Source of the DNA: an uncultured Lachnoclostridium sp.
GTDB taxonomy: Bacteria; Bacillota; Clostridia; Lachnospirales; Lachnospiraceae
Length of the DNA: 55,618 nucleotides
Assembly (NCBI GenBank): GCA_930986645.1
Contig: CAKNJS010000013.1
Location: 1 to 55,618, forward strand
Direction: 5' to 3'
In this document: positions 16,408-25,192 of the stretch, in pieces
Position numbering within the stretch: the first letter of the stretch is position 1
How the letters are laid out: every line of letters starts with the position of its first letter
Translations under genes and position numbers: made by a program
Notes under the pieces: generated by a model
Told to the model about the DNA's origin: nothing
The model's database searches: none
The model's input: only the letters and a program-made list of their open reading frames with translations

Positions 16408-17874
16408 TTAGCAAGTCTGTTTATACGTTTCTTTATATCTCTGAACGAGCAGTTCCATTCGATCGAGAGCCTCATCGGGCGGATAGAAAAGATTATTGTC
16501 CAGATTTTCAAAAAAATCCCAGAACGCCGAAAGCAGTCCTGATTCACGGATATCCAGACAGATCGGCTGTCTGCCCCCTACCGGTGTAAAGAGCAGATAT
16601 CCGGATCTCTCAGTAATATAGATATTCGCCCCGTTGCGGACGGTCCCTATGCTGTGCCGGAGCATGCGGAAATTCCTGAAATGCTTTCTGCATTCTTCTA
16701 CAAAACATTCTACCAGTTTTAAACGGTCTTCTTCCAGAGGCCGGCTGTATATATCGGCAGGATATTCTTCGATCCTTCCCGTATCAAGAAAATCCGCCAG
16801 TCCTTCTTCTGAAAAAATAATTGTCTGCCCGGCAGTCTGATAACGGTTATAAGTAATTTTGATATGTTCCTTGAGATGACGGATAAACTGCTCTCTGGAC
16901 GGAAGATCCGGATTCACATATTTTTCAAGAAACTCATCTGTCAGCAGGCAAGTCATGCAGGGAGTCATCTGGAAACTGTATTCGGCAGAAGAATCCTCCG
17001 CAATAAATTCCTGTATATAACGCAGCTGTTCGGATGCGGAATCTATTTTCTGAAGGAGCGGCCGTGACAGCTGTGTGTACTGGAAGTATATAGTGTTGAA
17101 AAGTGCAAGCAGATCGGACTGAGAGGTGAATAATCCCTCCCGCAGCGTTTCGGACAGAAGGACTGCACCGTCTTCCGTCAGAATCATAAAAGGAAACAGG
17201 CGGAATGTATCCAGCCGGGAAGTTATATTGTCATAGTAGTAGCGCGGTCTGTACCTGCAGCCGGCTGAACACAGCGGAAGAATATTCATCAGGCAGTGGA
17301 GATTGTAGTTCTTCTTGTCAGCATCGATCTGCTCGGTATTATTCAAGCAGATAATGTGGTTGATTTCAGCGGGGCGTCCGGGCTGTGATGCGGTAGCGAG
17401 AAGATTGATGAGAAAAGAGTAGTCCGGACTTATGAGCATATTGATCCTGCCGTCCTTTTTGCGCAGCTGCTGCGTTATGATGTTGTATACGGCTTGGTTT
17501 ACTTCCGACTCACTGTTTAGTGCCGCTGTATCCCGGAGATATCGAGGCGGTTCAGTCTTTTCGGACGGAGATCCCCCCGCGTTTGCAATATTTCTGAAAT
17601 TATCAAGAAAATTCAGGACGTCTTTCCTTCGATAAAAATTATCCCTCCCCTGTTGAAGAATACAGTAAGCTTCGGTAAGCTCTCTGGATTCACCCGGTGT
17701 CAGACGCAGATAATCTGCAATTTTGTCTACAGTTTTCAGGGAGGAAGGAGTGCGTTTCCCATGTATGATCTTATACATCAGTGAACGGTCAATGCCGCAG
17801 TATTCCGCAAGTGAATAAATACGGATATCTTTAGTATGTATGTATTCAGAGAGAAGTTGTGAAAATTCAGACAT
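16408..17874 (-). CDS. XRE-type HTH protein with large unknown domain
   Basis: About 488 residues from the ATG at 17874, which follows AAGGAGAATATTTT. The first 65 residues form a cro/C1-type helix-turn-helix (IYSLAEYCGIDRSLMYKIIHGKRTP). The remaining roughly 420 residues are a soluble region with no motif I recognise; one feature is an internal stretch with ITYNRYQTAGQTI near 375. It is transcribed divergently from the HerA-like operon, with 181 bases between the two start codons, and may regulate that operon as well as itself. The long C-terminal part suggests ligand sensing rather than a simple repressor. Confidence 0.8.
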   Translation of the reverse strand: MSEFSQLLSEYIHTKDIRIYSLAEYCGIDRSLMYKIIHGKRTPSSLKTVDKIADYLRLTPGESRELTEAYCILQQGRDNFYRRKDVLNFLDNFRNIANAGGSPSEKTEPPRYLRDTAALNSESEVNQAVYNIITQQLRKKDGRINMLISPDYSFLINLLATASQPGRPAEINHIICLNNTEQIDADKKNYNLHCLMNILPLCSAGCRYRPRYYYDNITSRLDTFRLFPFMILTEDGAVLLSETLREGLFTSQSDLLALFNTIYFQYTQLSRPLLQKIDSASEQLRYIQEFIAEDSSAEYSFQMTPCMTCLLTDEFLEKYVNPDLPSREQFIRHLKEHIKITYNRYQTAGQTIIFSEEGLADFLDTGRIEEYPADIYSRPLEEDRLKLVECFVEECRKHFRNFRMLRHSIGTVRNGANIYITERSGYLLFTPVGGRQPICLDIRESGLLSAFWDFFENLDNNLFYPPDEALDRMELLVQRYKETYKQTC

Positions 17875-17960
17875 AAAATATTCTCCTTCTATTCTATACA
17901 AAGCTGTTTCTAAAGTATAACATTCCAAAAAGAAATTTACTACACTTTAAGAAAAAACTT

Positions 17961-17979
17961 GTCCACAAATCTGTCCACA
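17961..17979. promoter_or_regulatory. Paired GTCCACA direct repeats, candidate operator
   Basis: GTCCACA occurs at 17961-17967 and again at 17973-17979, a 12-base spacing, just upstream of the -35 box of the HerA-like operon. The arrangement fits a regulator binding site, perhaps for the divergently encoded XRE protein; nothing in the sequence proves this. Confidence 0.45.
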
Positions 17980-17981
17980 CC

Positions 17982-18010
17982 TTGAAAGTTGTTATTGATA
18001 TCTTTACAAT
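17982..18010 (+). promoter_or_regulatory. Sigma-A promoter of the HerA-like operon
   Basis: TTGAAA (17982-17987), exactly 17 bases, TACAAT (18005-18010), 45 bases before the ATG at 18056. This is the only good promoter seen for the five-gene run that ends at 27688. Confidence 0.82.
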
Positions 18011-18055
18011 TTAAAAGGTTAGGACAGATATAAAATTATGAAACGGGAGGGAAAG

Positions 18056-21000
18056 ATGAACGAGCTGACTACAGTATCCGCCGAAGAAGAAAAGCAGACT
18101 AAACTGCTGGAAAACGGCCTTGTTATGGCGGACCGCTTTATTAATAAAAATTACTTGATCAATATGCAGGAGCGTTCGGTTGTACCGCTCCCGGAGGAAG
18201 AAAAGACAACGAATGCACTTCGGCTTTATCAAGTGAAAAAACTTGTCTATGACAAGAAGGAAAATGTAAATGATAAGCTGATCAGTGTATACAGTGCGCT
18301 TCAGGACATAGAAGGAACGGCATTGATGATCGTCGACAGTGACGGAAAAAAGATTTCTTACTATATCGGTGTGAGAACAATGGAAAATGCGGCTACAGCA
18401 AGCCTGATCCTAGAGAAAAGCTTTATGGGAAACTTCAGCGGCAGTGAACTGCAGAATCTGAAAAACTCTGAGATTGCGGAAGTAATGTCCCATATTACGG
18501 AATCCCAGTTCAAAAATACTGCCAGAAATGTGGCGGAAGTAACAGTTGTGCCTTCGCCCCGTGATGAAGATAAAGATAAATTTGTACAGGGAATCGAAAA
18601 ATTCGTGGATACGATGCAGGGTGAGAAGTACACAGCTGTATTTATCGCCCATCCACTGGGCAAGTCAGAGCTGGAGCGGCAGAAAAGAGGATATGAAGAA
18701 CTATATTCCGCCCTTTCTCCGTTTGCCAAAACAACCCTTGCATATGGGGAAAACTACAGTAAAGCCGTGTCGAAGGGAATGTTCAAGAATTTTTCCCATT
18801 CCATAAATAACAGTATTTCCAATACAAACGGGGGAAATGAAGGCACGAGCAGCTCCTATACTTCAGGAAGAAGCTGGGGCACCAGTACGAACTGGGAGGG
18901 ATTCGGCACGAACTCCGGGTCTTCCACCAGCAGTACAACGGGATATTCGTCGGGAAAATCGTGGTCACAGTCAGTGACAAGTGGCAGCGCGGATACGACT
19001 GGAGAGGGAACTCAGGAAGGCGAATCCGAGACAACGGGGGATTCCCGTACGCTTACGATCGAGCACCACAATAAATCTGTCGAAGCGATTCTGGAGAAGA
19101 TAGAAAGCCAGCTGAAACGCATTCATCAGTGTGAGGCATTCGGTGTGTGGGACTGTGCGGGATTTTTTGTAGCGGACGATATACAGACGGCAGTTGTGGC
19201 GGCAAACACATATAAAGCTCTTATGCTGGGCGATGAGACGTATGTTGAAAATTCATTTGTCAATGTGTGGGGCATGAAAAATGAAAACATGACAAACCGT
19301 GTGCTGGAATACATTCAGTACGGCATGCAGCCCCGCATTGAGATCAGGCCGGAAGAAGGATTTGCAGGGCAGCTTGTGACGCCGGGAAACTTCATCAGCG
19401 GGAAGGAACTTCCTCTTATGATGGGAATTCCGCATAAGTCGGTGACCGGGCTGACCGTCAGCAGCATAGCAGAGTTCGGAAGAAATGTCTTTATTCAGAA
19501 TAAACGGGGAGAACGCCGACAGATCCGTCTTGGGCGTGTACACCATATGGGGCGCACCGAGGCCAGCACAGTGAATCTGGATCTGGACAGTTTTACATCC
19601 CACTGTTTTATTACCGGTTCTACCGGTTCGGGAAAGTCTAATACGACATACTGTCTGCTGGAAAAGTTTATGGAGAATCAGATCCCGTTTCTTGTAATTG
19701 AACCGGCGAAGGGAGAATATAAAGACGCTTTCGGCGCGGTTCCGGGAATTCATGTGTTCAGTACCAATCCGCAGATTGGCGAGATGCTCAAAATTAATCC
19801 GTTCCGATTTGATCCGAAGATTCATATACTGGAACATCTTGACCGGCTGATCGAGATATTCAATGCCTGCTGGGAGATGTATGCCGCCATGCCGGCAATA
19901 CTCAAAGACGCTGTGGAAAAAGCGTATATTGCCAAAGGATGGGATCTGCTGAATTCTGTATATATGGAGGAAGGAGAACCGGAGTATCCTACATTTACGG
20001 ATCTTCTGGAAATCCTGCCGAAAGTGATTCAGACATCCGGGTATTCTTCCGATACACAAGGAGATTATACAGGAGCGCTTGTGACCCGTGTCAGTTCACT
20101 GGCGAACGGCATCTCCGGTCAGATTTTCTGCGACTGTTATGATGTGCCGGATCATATATTGTTCGATGAAAATGCTGTTGTAGACCTGAGCAGAGTGGGA
20201 GCGGCGGAGACGAAGTCGCTGATCATGGGAGTTCTGGTGCTCAAACTGTCTGAATACCGCATGGCAAATGCCGATGAGGCAAACCGCGGGCTGAGACATA
20301 TTACGGTTATGGAGGAAGCCCACAATCTCCTCAAGAGAAGCAGCGGAGAAGGCGCAGCCGGTTCCAGCGTGATCGGCAAATCCGTTGAGATGATCTGCAG
20401 CAGCATTGCGGAGATGCGTACATACGGAGAAGGATTTATTATCGTGGATCAGTCGCCTACGGCGGTCGATATTGCGGCGATCAAAAATACTAACACAAAG
20501 ATCATTATGCGTCTTCCGGAGGAAAAAGACTGCGAGGCAGTCGGAAATGCAGTGGGTCTCGATGAAGAACAGCAGAAAGAGATCGCCAAGCTCGGCACCG
20601 GGATTGCTGTGGTTATGCAGAATAACTGGCTGGAGGCAGTTCTGACCCATATCGATGCATTTTCAAATAAATATGAAAAGAAATTTGAGATGGCGCGTCC
20701 GCAGGATATGAGACGGCTTCGGGGCGCAGTAATTGGAGAACTGGCTGTCCAGTATATTGAAGAGCGGAGAATGGACTATGGCCGCATGGAAGAAGTGATC
20801 GATGCCCAGAATGTGCTTCCGGAAAAGAAAGCAGAGATGAAAAACTGTATGCAGGCAGTGATCGGACGGCTGGAAAAAGGAAGGGATATTAAGTTCTTCT
20901 GCCGCAGTCTGATGAATATAAGCTGCTGTAAAAATCTGTTTGACCTTCTGGAAAAGGAGCTCCTCTTCACAGAGCAGGAGGGTGCAATGCTTTTCGATAA

Positions 21001-21163
21001 GGATAATATACTTGAATGGCGGGATGAGTTTATAGATCAGCTCGGACGGTATATAGACCTTGAGCGCAGCGTCAGGGAGGCGCTCTTCCAGTATCTGCTT
21101 TTCGCCAAGACGCTGGAGAAGACAGTGATCGACTACGGCGGCGTCTATGACCTCCTGTATTGA
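18056..21163 (+). CDS. HerA/VirB4-like DUF87 ATPase with Ser-rich insert
   Basis: About 1035 residues, started at the ATG at 18056 behind CGGGAGGG; an ATG six codons upstream lacks a ribosome site. The N-terminal 240 residues (SYYIGVRTMENAATASLIL, then MGNFSGSEL) recall the pre-ATPase region of VirB4/TraC-like proteins. Next is a Ser/Gly/Thr-rich low-complexity insert (about 255-335). The HerA-type ATPase has Walker A GSTGSGKSN with Lys527, Walker B ITVMEEAHNLL near 750, and the arginine-finger-like region IIMRLPEEKD near 820. These are hexameric motors that pump DNA or protein; no membrane helix is visible. First gene of an operon with a ParB-like protein. Confidence 0.85.
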   Translation: MNELTTVSAEEEKQTKLLENGLVMADRFINKNYLINMQERSVVPLPEEEKTTNALRLYQVKKLVYDKKENVNDKLISVYSALQDIEGTALMIVDSDGKKISYYIGVRTMENAATASLILEKSFMGNFSGSELQNLKNSEIAEVMSHITESQFKNTARNVAEVTVVPSPRDEDKDKFVQGIEKFVDTMQGEKYTAVFIAHPLGKSELERQKRGYEELYSALSPFAKTTLAYGENYSKAVSKGMFKNFSHSINNSISNTNGGNEGTSSSYTSGRSWGTSTNWEGFGTNSGSSTSSTTGYSSGKSWSQSVTSGSADTTGEGTQEGESETTGDSRTLTIEHHNKSVEAILEKIESQLKRIHQCEAFGVWDCAGFFVADDIQTAVVAANTYKALMLGDETYVENSFVNVWGMKNENMTNRVLEYIQYGMQPRIEIRPEEGFAGQLVTPGNFISGKELPLMMGIPHKSVTGLTVSSIAEFGRNVFIQNKRGERRQIRLGRVHHMGRTEASTVNLDLDSFTSHCFITGSTGSGKSNTTYCLLEKFMENQIPFLVIEPAKGEYKDAFGAVPGIHVFSTNPQIGEMLKINPFRFDPKIHILEHLDRLIEIFNACWEMYAAMPAILKDAVEKAYIAKGWDLLNSVYMEEGEPEYPTFTDLLEILPKVIQTSGYSSDTQGDYTGALVTRVSSLANGISGQIFCDCYDVPDHILFDENAVVDLSRVGAAETKSLIMGVLVLKLSEYRMANADEANRGLRHITVMEEAHNLLKRSSGEGAAGSSVIGKSVEMICSSIAEMRTYGEGFIIVDQSPTAVDIAAIKNTNTKIIMRLPEEKDCEAVGNAVGLDEEQQKEIAKLGTGIAVVMQNNWLEAVLTHIDAFSNKYEKKFEMARPQDMRRLRGAVIGELAVQYIEERRMDYGRMEEVIDAQNVLPEKKAEMKNCMQAVIGRLEKGRDIKFFCRSLMNISCCKNLFDLLEKELLFTEQEGAMLFDKDNILEWRDEFIDQLGRYIDLERSVREALFQYLLFAKTLEKTVIDYGGVYDLLY

Positions 21164-21213
21164 TGCAGTGTGGCCGGAAAACCGGGTGAAAACGCAAAGG
21201 GGTGGAGATAGAA

Positions 21214-23625
21214 GTGAGTCTGGAAACCGGGAATAACAATAAGGAAATAAATGAAAATAATGAAGTAGAAAGACAGCGGGAGATTCAAGAACAGGAATCT
21301 GTCAAAAATGCGGAAACAAAGCGCAGAGGTGAAAGTCTGGATAAACAGCAGGAATTTTCACCAAAAGAAAAAACAGAGATAAAACCTGAGAAAACGGAAG
21401 AAAAAGCGTCAGAGATAAAACCTGAGAATCCGGAGGAGAATAAGAAAGAGGACGTGCCGGAGAGTAAGGGACATAATATGTCCGAATTAAAAGAAAACGC
21501 GGATATTGTCAAGGCTTCGGATATCGATATGACCTATGCCCGGGATATGGATAAAGAAAAATTCTGGGAGCATCACGGAAATGATAAAGAAGTATATATG
21601 AAGCTTGCCGAGAATATTCCGGAGGTTCAGGAGCAGCTGGACAGCGGGAAAAGTCTTGAGGAAATCCGTGAAGATCCGAAGCTGAGTGATACCGTTACGG
21701 CGTACTTTGATCCGAAGAATATGGTCAAAGTTGAAGAACAGCCGGACGGCTCTTATGCATTTCAGGATGACGGCCGCCATCGCGTCGCCGCGGCGCAGGA
21801 ACTCGGATATGAGATACCGGTCGATGTGGTCAACAAAGGGGAATTCAGTAAAGAAGAGTCCGACCTGAAGGAAGAAACTGCGGAAAAGGACAGCCCGAAG
21901 TCCCTGCAGGAGATCATGGACAATAAAGAAGAGCCAAAATCAATGGAGAGCCTGACAGAAAAATTTGACAATCTGACAGAAGGATTTGACAATACCCTGT
22001 ATGACGGCATGGATAAGAAGAGCCGCACAGAAAGTATGGAGAAGATGTACGGGGCGAACGCAGAGGCGATTCATGATATCTATGGCAAAAAGACGGAAGT
22101 AGACCAGCGCAAGGAAGAAATCATGGAGGAAATCCGTGATATGCATATGAAAGATGAGGATGTTACTCCTGAGAATAATCCGAAATTAAAAGAGTTGAGC
22201 GAAGAATACGATAAATGTGAGAGCGAAAGCCACAAGCTTGACTATATGCAGGCGAAACTGGAGGATAATAATAAACGGATATCCGAGGAAACAGGAATAG
22301 AGTATGTCGCCACGTCTGATGAGTTTATGCCAACCGGAGGTCCCCGCGAGACTGCGGCGTATTTTGAAAAATATCTGGACAGTTCACTTGAGAAGCTGGA
22401 CAATAAGGAATCCTCTGCCGTTGATGCCTATGCATTCGCACAGATGAAAGACCGGCTCAGCGATTCCATCAATAAGCTGGAAGGAGCGTGGACACCGGAC
22501 GGACCGGCTGTTCCCGATCAGAAAGTTGAGGAACTGAGGGGAAAACTAGAAACGCTGGAAAGCAGATATGTCGAAGAATATAAGGATTGTAAATTTAATC
22601 CTGACGGAACATACGAAAAGTCAGAGAAAAAGCAGACAGCAGAAAAAGAATTATTTGCCGGGGAGATAAAAAATGATCATTCAGAGCACAGTTTTGCGGT
22701 CAAAAAGGGATCGCGTGAAGTGACCTTGGATGAAAACAGGACTATTTTCTCGGATCGCGTGAACCGTTCGGTAAAAACAGAAAGAAATGACGGTATTAAG
22801 GTAGAAGGGCGGTCTGCACATATAGATGCTCAGGGTTATATGTCAGAAAATAAATTTACGGCCGGCATGTTAAATTCTGAGGTGAAAAAAGAATATAACA
22901 GCGAGAAGAACAGTGTCAGTTCAAAGAGGGAGACGAATCTTGCAAAGGTCGAGACGGAGCAAAATATGGAGACAAAGGAGGGCAAAGAGCGGACACAGAA
23001 GACGTTTACCTTTATGCATAACAGCGCAGAAGGAAAAATAAGCGCCAATCCGGAGAGCGGTCTGAAAGCAAAGGGCGAGTACGCTTCGAGTATTGCGGAG
23101 GCCAAATATGAGCACACCTATTTCTCACGCGGAAAGGAAGGCGAGCTTGAAGAAGATCGGAAGACGGAAGCTTCAGCTTCTGTGGGAAACATCCATCTAA
23201 AAGCAGATGCAGAGCTCAGTAAGGATGAACGGAAGATACATACGGAAGCCTCAAGGAATATAGCAGAGGCCAAGGCGGCTTATACACAGAGATACCAAGA
23301 TCAGGAGCTGAAGACAGTAGTTTCCGGAACAGTCGGCGAGCAGAAAGTTGAGGGAACTGCTGATCTGAAAAATATGAATATTAAAGCCGAGATAAAGGAA
23401 AGCGTGATATCCGGAAAAGCCGGGATGGAACTGAATACGGCAGGTTCTGAAAGATCGAAGGATCATGTTCAGCTTGGAAGCAAAGAGGTGAACATTGGAG
23501 GACATAAAACCGTACTTGGACCGGATGGTCTTCAGGAATTGTCCTCCAGACTCAAAGAAATTAATGAGGACAGGAAAAAAATAAGTAAAATCGGTTCACT
23601 CATCAGGAAAAAGCCGGAAGAGTGA
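21214..23625 (+). CDS. ParB-like domain protein with charged repeats
   Basis: About 803 residues, very rich in Glu and Lys. The GTG at 21214 lies five bases after GGGGTGGAG and is preferred to the GTG at 21202. Residues about 85-215 form a ParB/Srx-like domain: IDMTYARDMDKEKFWEHHG, a helical region, then the hallmark DDGRHRVAAAQELGYEIPV. After a helical/coiled middle part (about 230-480), the C-terminal third (about 540-760) contains at least two related modules starting with IAEAKYEHTY and IAEAKAAYTQ, each about 55-60 residues, LEA- or beta-repeat-like. It lies 50 bases after the HerA-like gene. Role unknown; a DNA- or nucleotide-linked function would fit both neighbours. Confidence 0.8.
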   Translation: MSLETGNNNKEINENNEVERQREIQEQESVKNAETKRRGESLDKQQEFSPKEKTEIKPEKTEEKASEIKPENPEENKKEDVPESKGHNMSELKENADIVKASDIDMTYARDMDKEKFWEHHGNDKEVYMKLAENIPEVQEQLDSGKSLEEIREDPKLSDTVTAYFDPKNMVKVEEQPDGSYAFQDDGRHRVAAAQELGYEIPVDVVNKGEFSKEESDLKEETAEKDSPKSLQEIMDNKEEPKSMESLTEKFDNLTEGFDNTLYDGMDKKSRTESMEKMYGANAEAIHDIYGKKTEVDQRKEEIMEEIRDMHMKDEDVTPENNPKLKELSEEYDKCESESHKLDYMQAKLEDNNKRISEETGIEYVATSDEFMPTGGPRETAAYFEKYLDSSLEKLDNKESSAVDAYAFAQMKDRLSDSINKLEGAWTPDGPAVPDQKVEELRGKLETLESRYVEEYKDCKFNPDGTYEKSEKKQTAEKELFAGEIKNDHSEHSFAVKKGSREVTLDENRTIFSDRVNRSVKTERNDGIKVEGRSAHIDAQGYMSENKFTAGMLNSEVKKEYNSEKNSVSSKRETNLAKVETEQNMETKEGKERTQKTFTFMHNSAEGKISANPESGLKAKGEYASSIAEAKYEHTYFSRGKEGELEEDRKTEASASVGNIHLKADAELSKDERKIHTEASRNIAEAKAAYTQRYQDQELKTVVSGTVGEQKVEGTADLKNMNIKAEIKESVISGKAGMELNTAGSERSKDHVQLGSKEVNIGGHKTVLGPDGLQELSSRLKEINEDRKKISKIGSLIRKKPEE

Positions 23626-23658
23626 TAAAAATATAGAATACAGACAAGGAGTGGCAGC

Positions 23659-25167
23659 ATGAATGAGGTGACATTACAATTAGATCCTTATAAAAATCTG
23701 AATATGGTGTCTCTGAATCATCATCATTTATCGCCGTACAGCGAATTAAACAATTTTATGAAACAGCCCTTTTTTGCTTGGGCAGATCAGTTTTTTGATG
23801 CAGTGGAGAGAGAAATTAATGATGATTTCTATCTGTCTGTCTGCTCGGAGGAGTTTGAAAAACTCTTCTTTCAGGACATGGCAGAGATGGCAGATGCATG
23901 CATTACGATCGGCACATCCGATTTCCGGCTGAATACGCCGGTTAAAGAGAGGCTGGCTATGCTGGAAGAGCTTAAGAGCAGGTATCCGGATACAGAGAAA
24001 GGGGAACGCAAAAAAGTTGCCTGTTATACTGAAAATTCCGGACAGACTCAGATGCATGAGGGCTTTTACAGAGTCACGGATTATCATGAAGCATTTGTGA
24101 TCATGGCAGAGGATGATACCCGGCTGGAGGAATATATATACGACGGGAAAATGCATATTATACTTCTGGAAGGAATGGGCAGTGGACTTCAGAAGATCGG
24201 GGGCAGCTTTGTGTGGGTATCGGAAAAGGAGCGGATACCGAAAATCCTTGACGCGGCCAGAGAACGCTTCTTCGATATTCCGTATATTGTTGAAGAAATC
24301 AGAAAACTTTCTTCGAAAATCGGAGAGTTTACCCCAAAAGACAGGGAAATGTATGAGGTGATTCAGGCAACGGTGCCGTATGTGGCAGCAGATGAGATTC
24401 CTGCCATTGAAACAGGTACCTGCTTTTATCCTTCTTTTCGTATTATTCCTGAAGGTGAAACAATTCCTGAGATCAGAATGGTCTCATTAAATGAAAATGT
24501 GCTGCGTACAGATAACGGAATACTCTCAGGTGTAAAACCGGGACGGACTATTCTTGAGTTCTACAGAGGAGAGGAGAATCTGCCCTTTGACCGCAGAGAA
24601 ATCACTGTGTTTTATAAGCACACGGTCAAGCAGATCCAGCTGTCACTGGCTTCGCCGGTGATGGGAGTGAATTATAAACAGAAGATTGGGGTTACGCTCA
24701 ATCCGCCGGACGCAGATGATGCAAACCGGCTTATATGGACGACAAGCGATCCTTCTGTCGCTACAGTGTCGCAGGACGGGACGGTAATCTCCCACAGCCC
24801 GGGAAAATGCCGGATCACCCTTGCGGGGGAAGATGCCGAGGCATCTGTGACTCTGGAAATACCGCCGCAGCTGCAGACAGTTTCCCTGCCTGCAGACGAG
24901 ATAGAGTGTTTTGTGGGAGAAACGGTGCCGATCGATGTAAAAGTTGCTCCGGCAAATGCCTACAATAAAAAAGTAGCATGGTGGACAAGTGATAAAACTG
25001 TGGCGGTCGTGGAGACGACAGAAAGCGGCAATTTCCGGATACGCGGAATCGGAATCGGAGAGTGTACGCTTACATGCCGTGCGGTCGAAGGGAACGCATC
25101 TGATTCTCTGGAGATGAAAGTATACAGTACTCTTCAGCGCAAGAAAAAGCGATGGCTTTTTTCATAA
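23659..25167 (+). CDS. Ig-like (Big_2) domain protein without signal peptide
   Basis: 502 residues. The first 320 residues form an unknown soluble domain beginning MNEVTLQLDPYKNLN. The C-terminal part has two bacterial Ig-like group 2 domains, about 325-405 (ending WTTSDPSVATVSQDG then a beta sheet) and about 407-492 (WWTSDKTVAVVE). Such domains are usually extracellular, yet there is no N-terminal hydrophobic segment and no anchoring motif, and the C-terminus is basic (QRKKKRWLFS). Ribosome site AAGGAG. It is third in the HerA-led operon. Function unknown. Confidence 0.82.
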   Translation: MNEVTLQLDPYKNLNMVSLNHHHLSPYSELNNFMKQPFFAWADQFFDAVEREINDDFYLSVCSEEFEKLFFQDMAEMADACITIGTSDFRLNTPVKERLAMLEELKSRYPDTEKGERKKVACYTENSGQTQMHEGFYRVTDYHEAFVIMAEDDTRLEEYIYDGKMHIILLEGMGSGLQKIGGSFVWVSEKERIPKILDAARERFFDIPYIVEEIRKLSSKIGEFTPKDREMYEVIQATVPYVAADEIPAIETGTCFYPSFRIIPEGETIPEIRMVSLNENVLRTDNGILSGVKPGRTILEFYRGEENLPFDRREITVFYKHTVKQIQLSLASPVMGVNYKQKIGVTLNPPDADDANRLIWTTSDPSVATVSQDGTVISHSPGKCRITLAGEDAEASVTLEIPPQLQTVSLPADEIECFVGETVPIDVKVAPANAYNKKVAWWTSDKTVAVVETTESGNFRIRGIGIGECTLTCRAVEGNASDSLEMKVYSTLQRKKKRWLFS

Positions 25168-25192
25168 CTATACTATGTAAGGAGGAAGAAAT

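Noticed and set aside
19253..20059. 268-residue minus-strand frame inside the HerA-like gene
   Set aside because: Shadow of the ATPase core; no family resemblance and no start signal.
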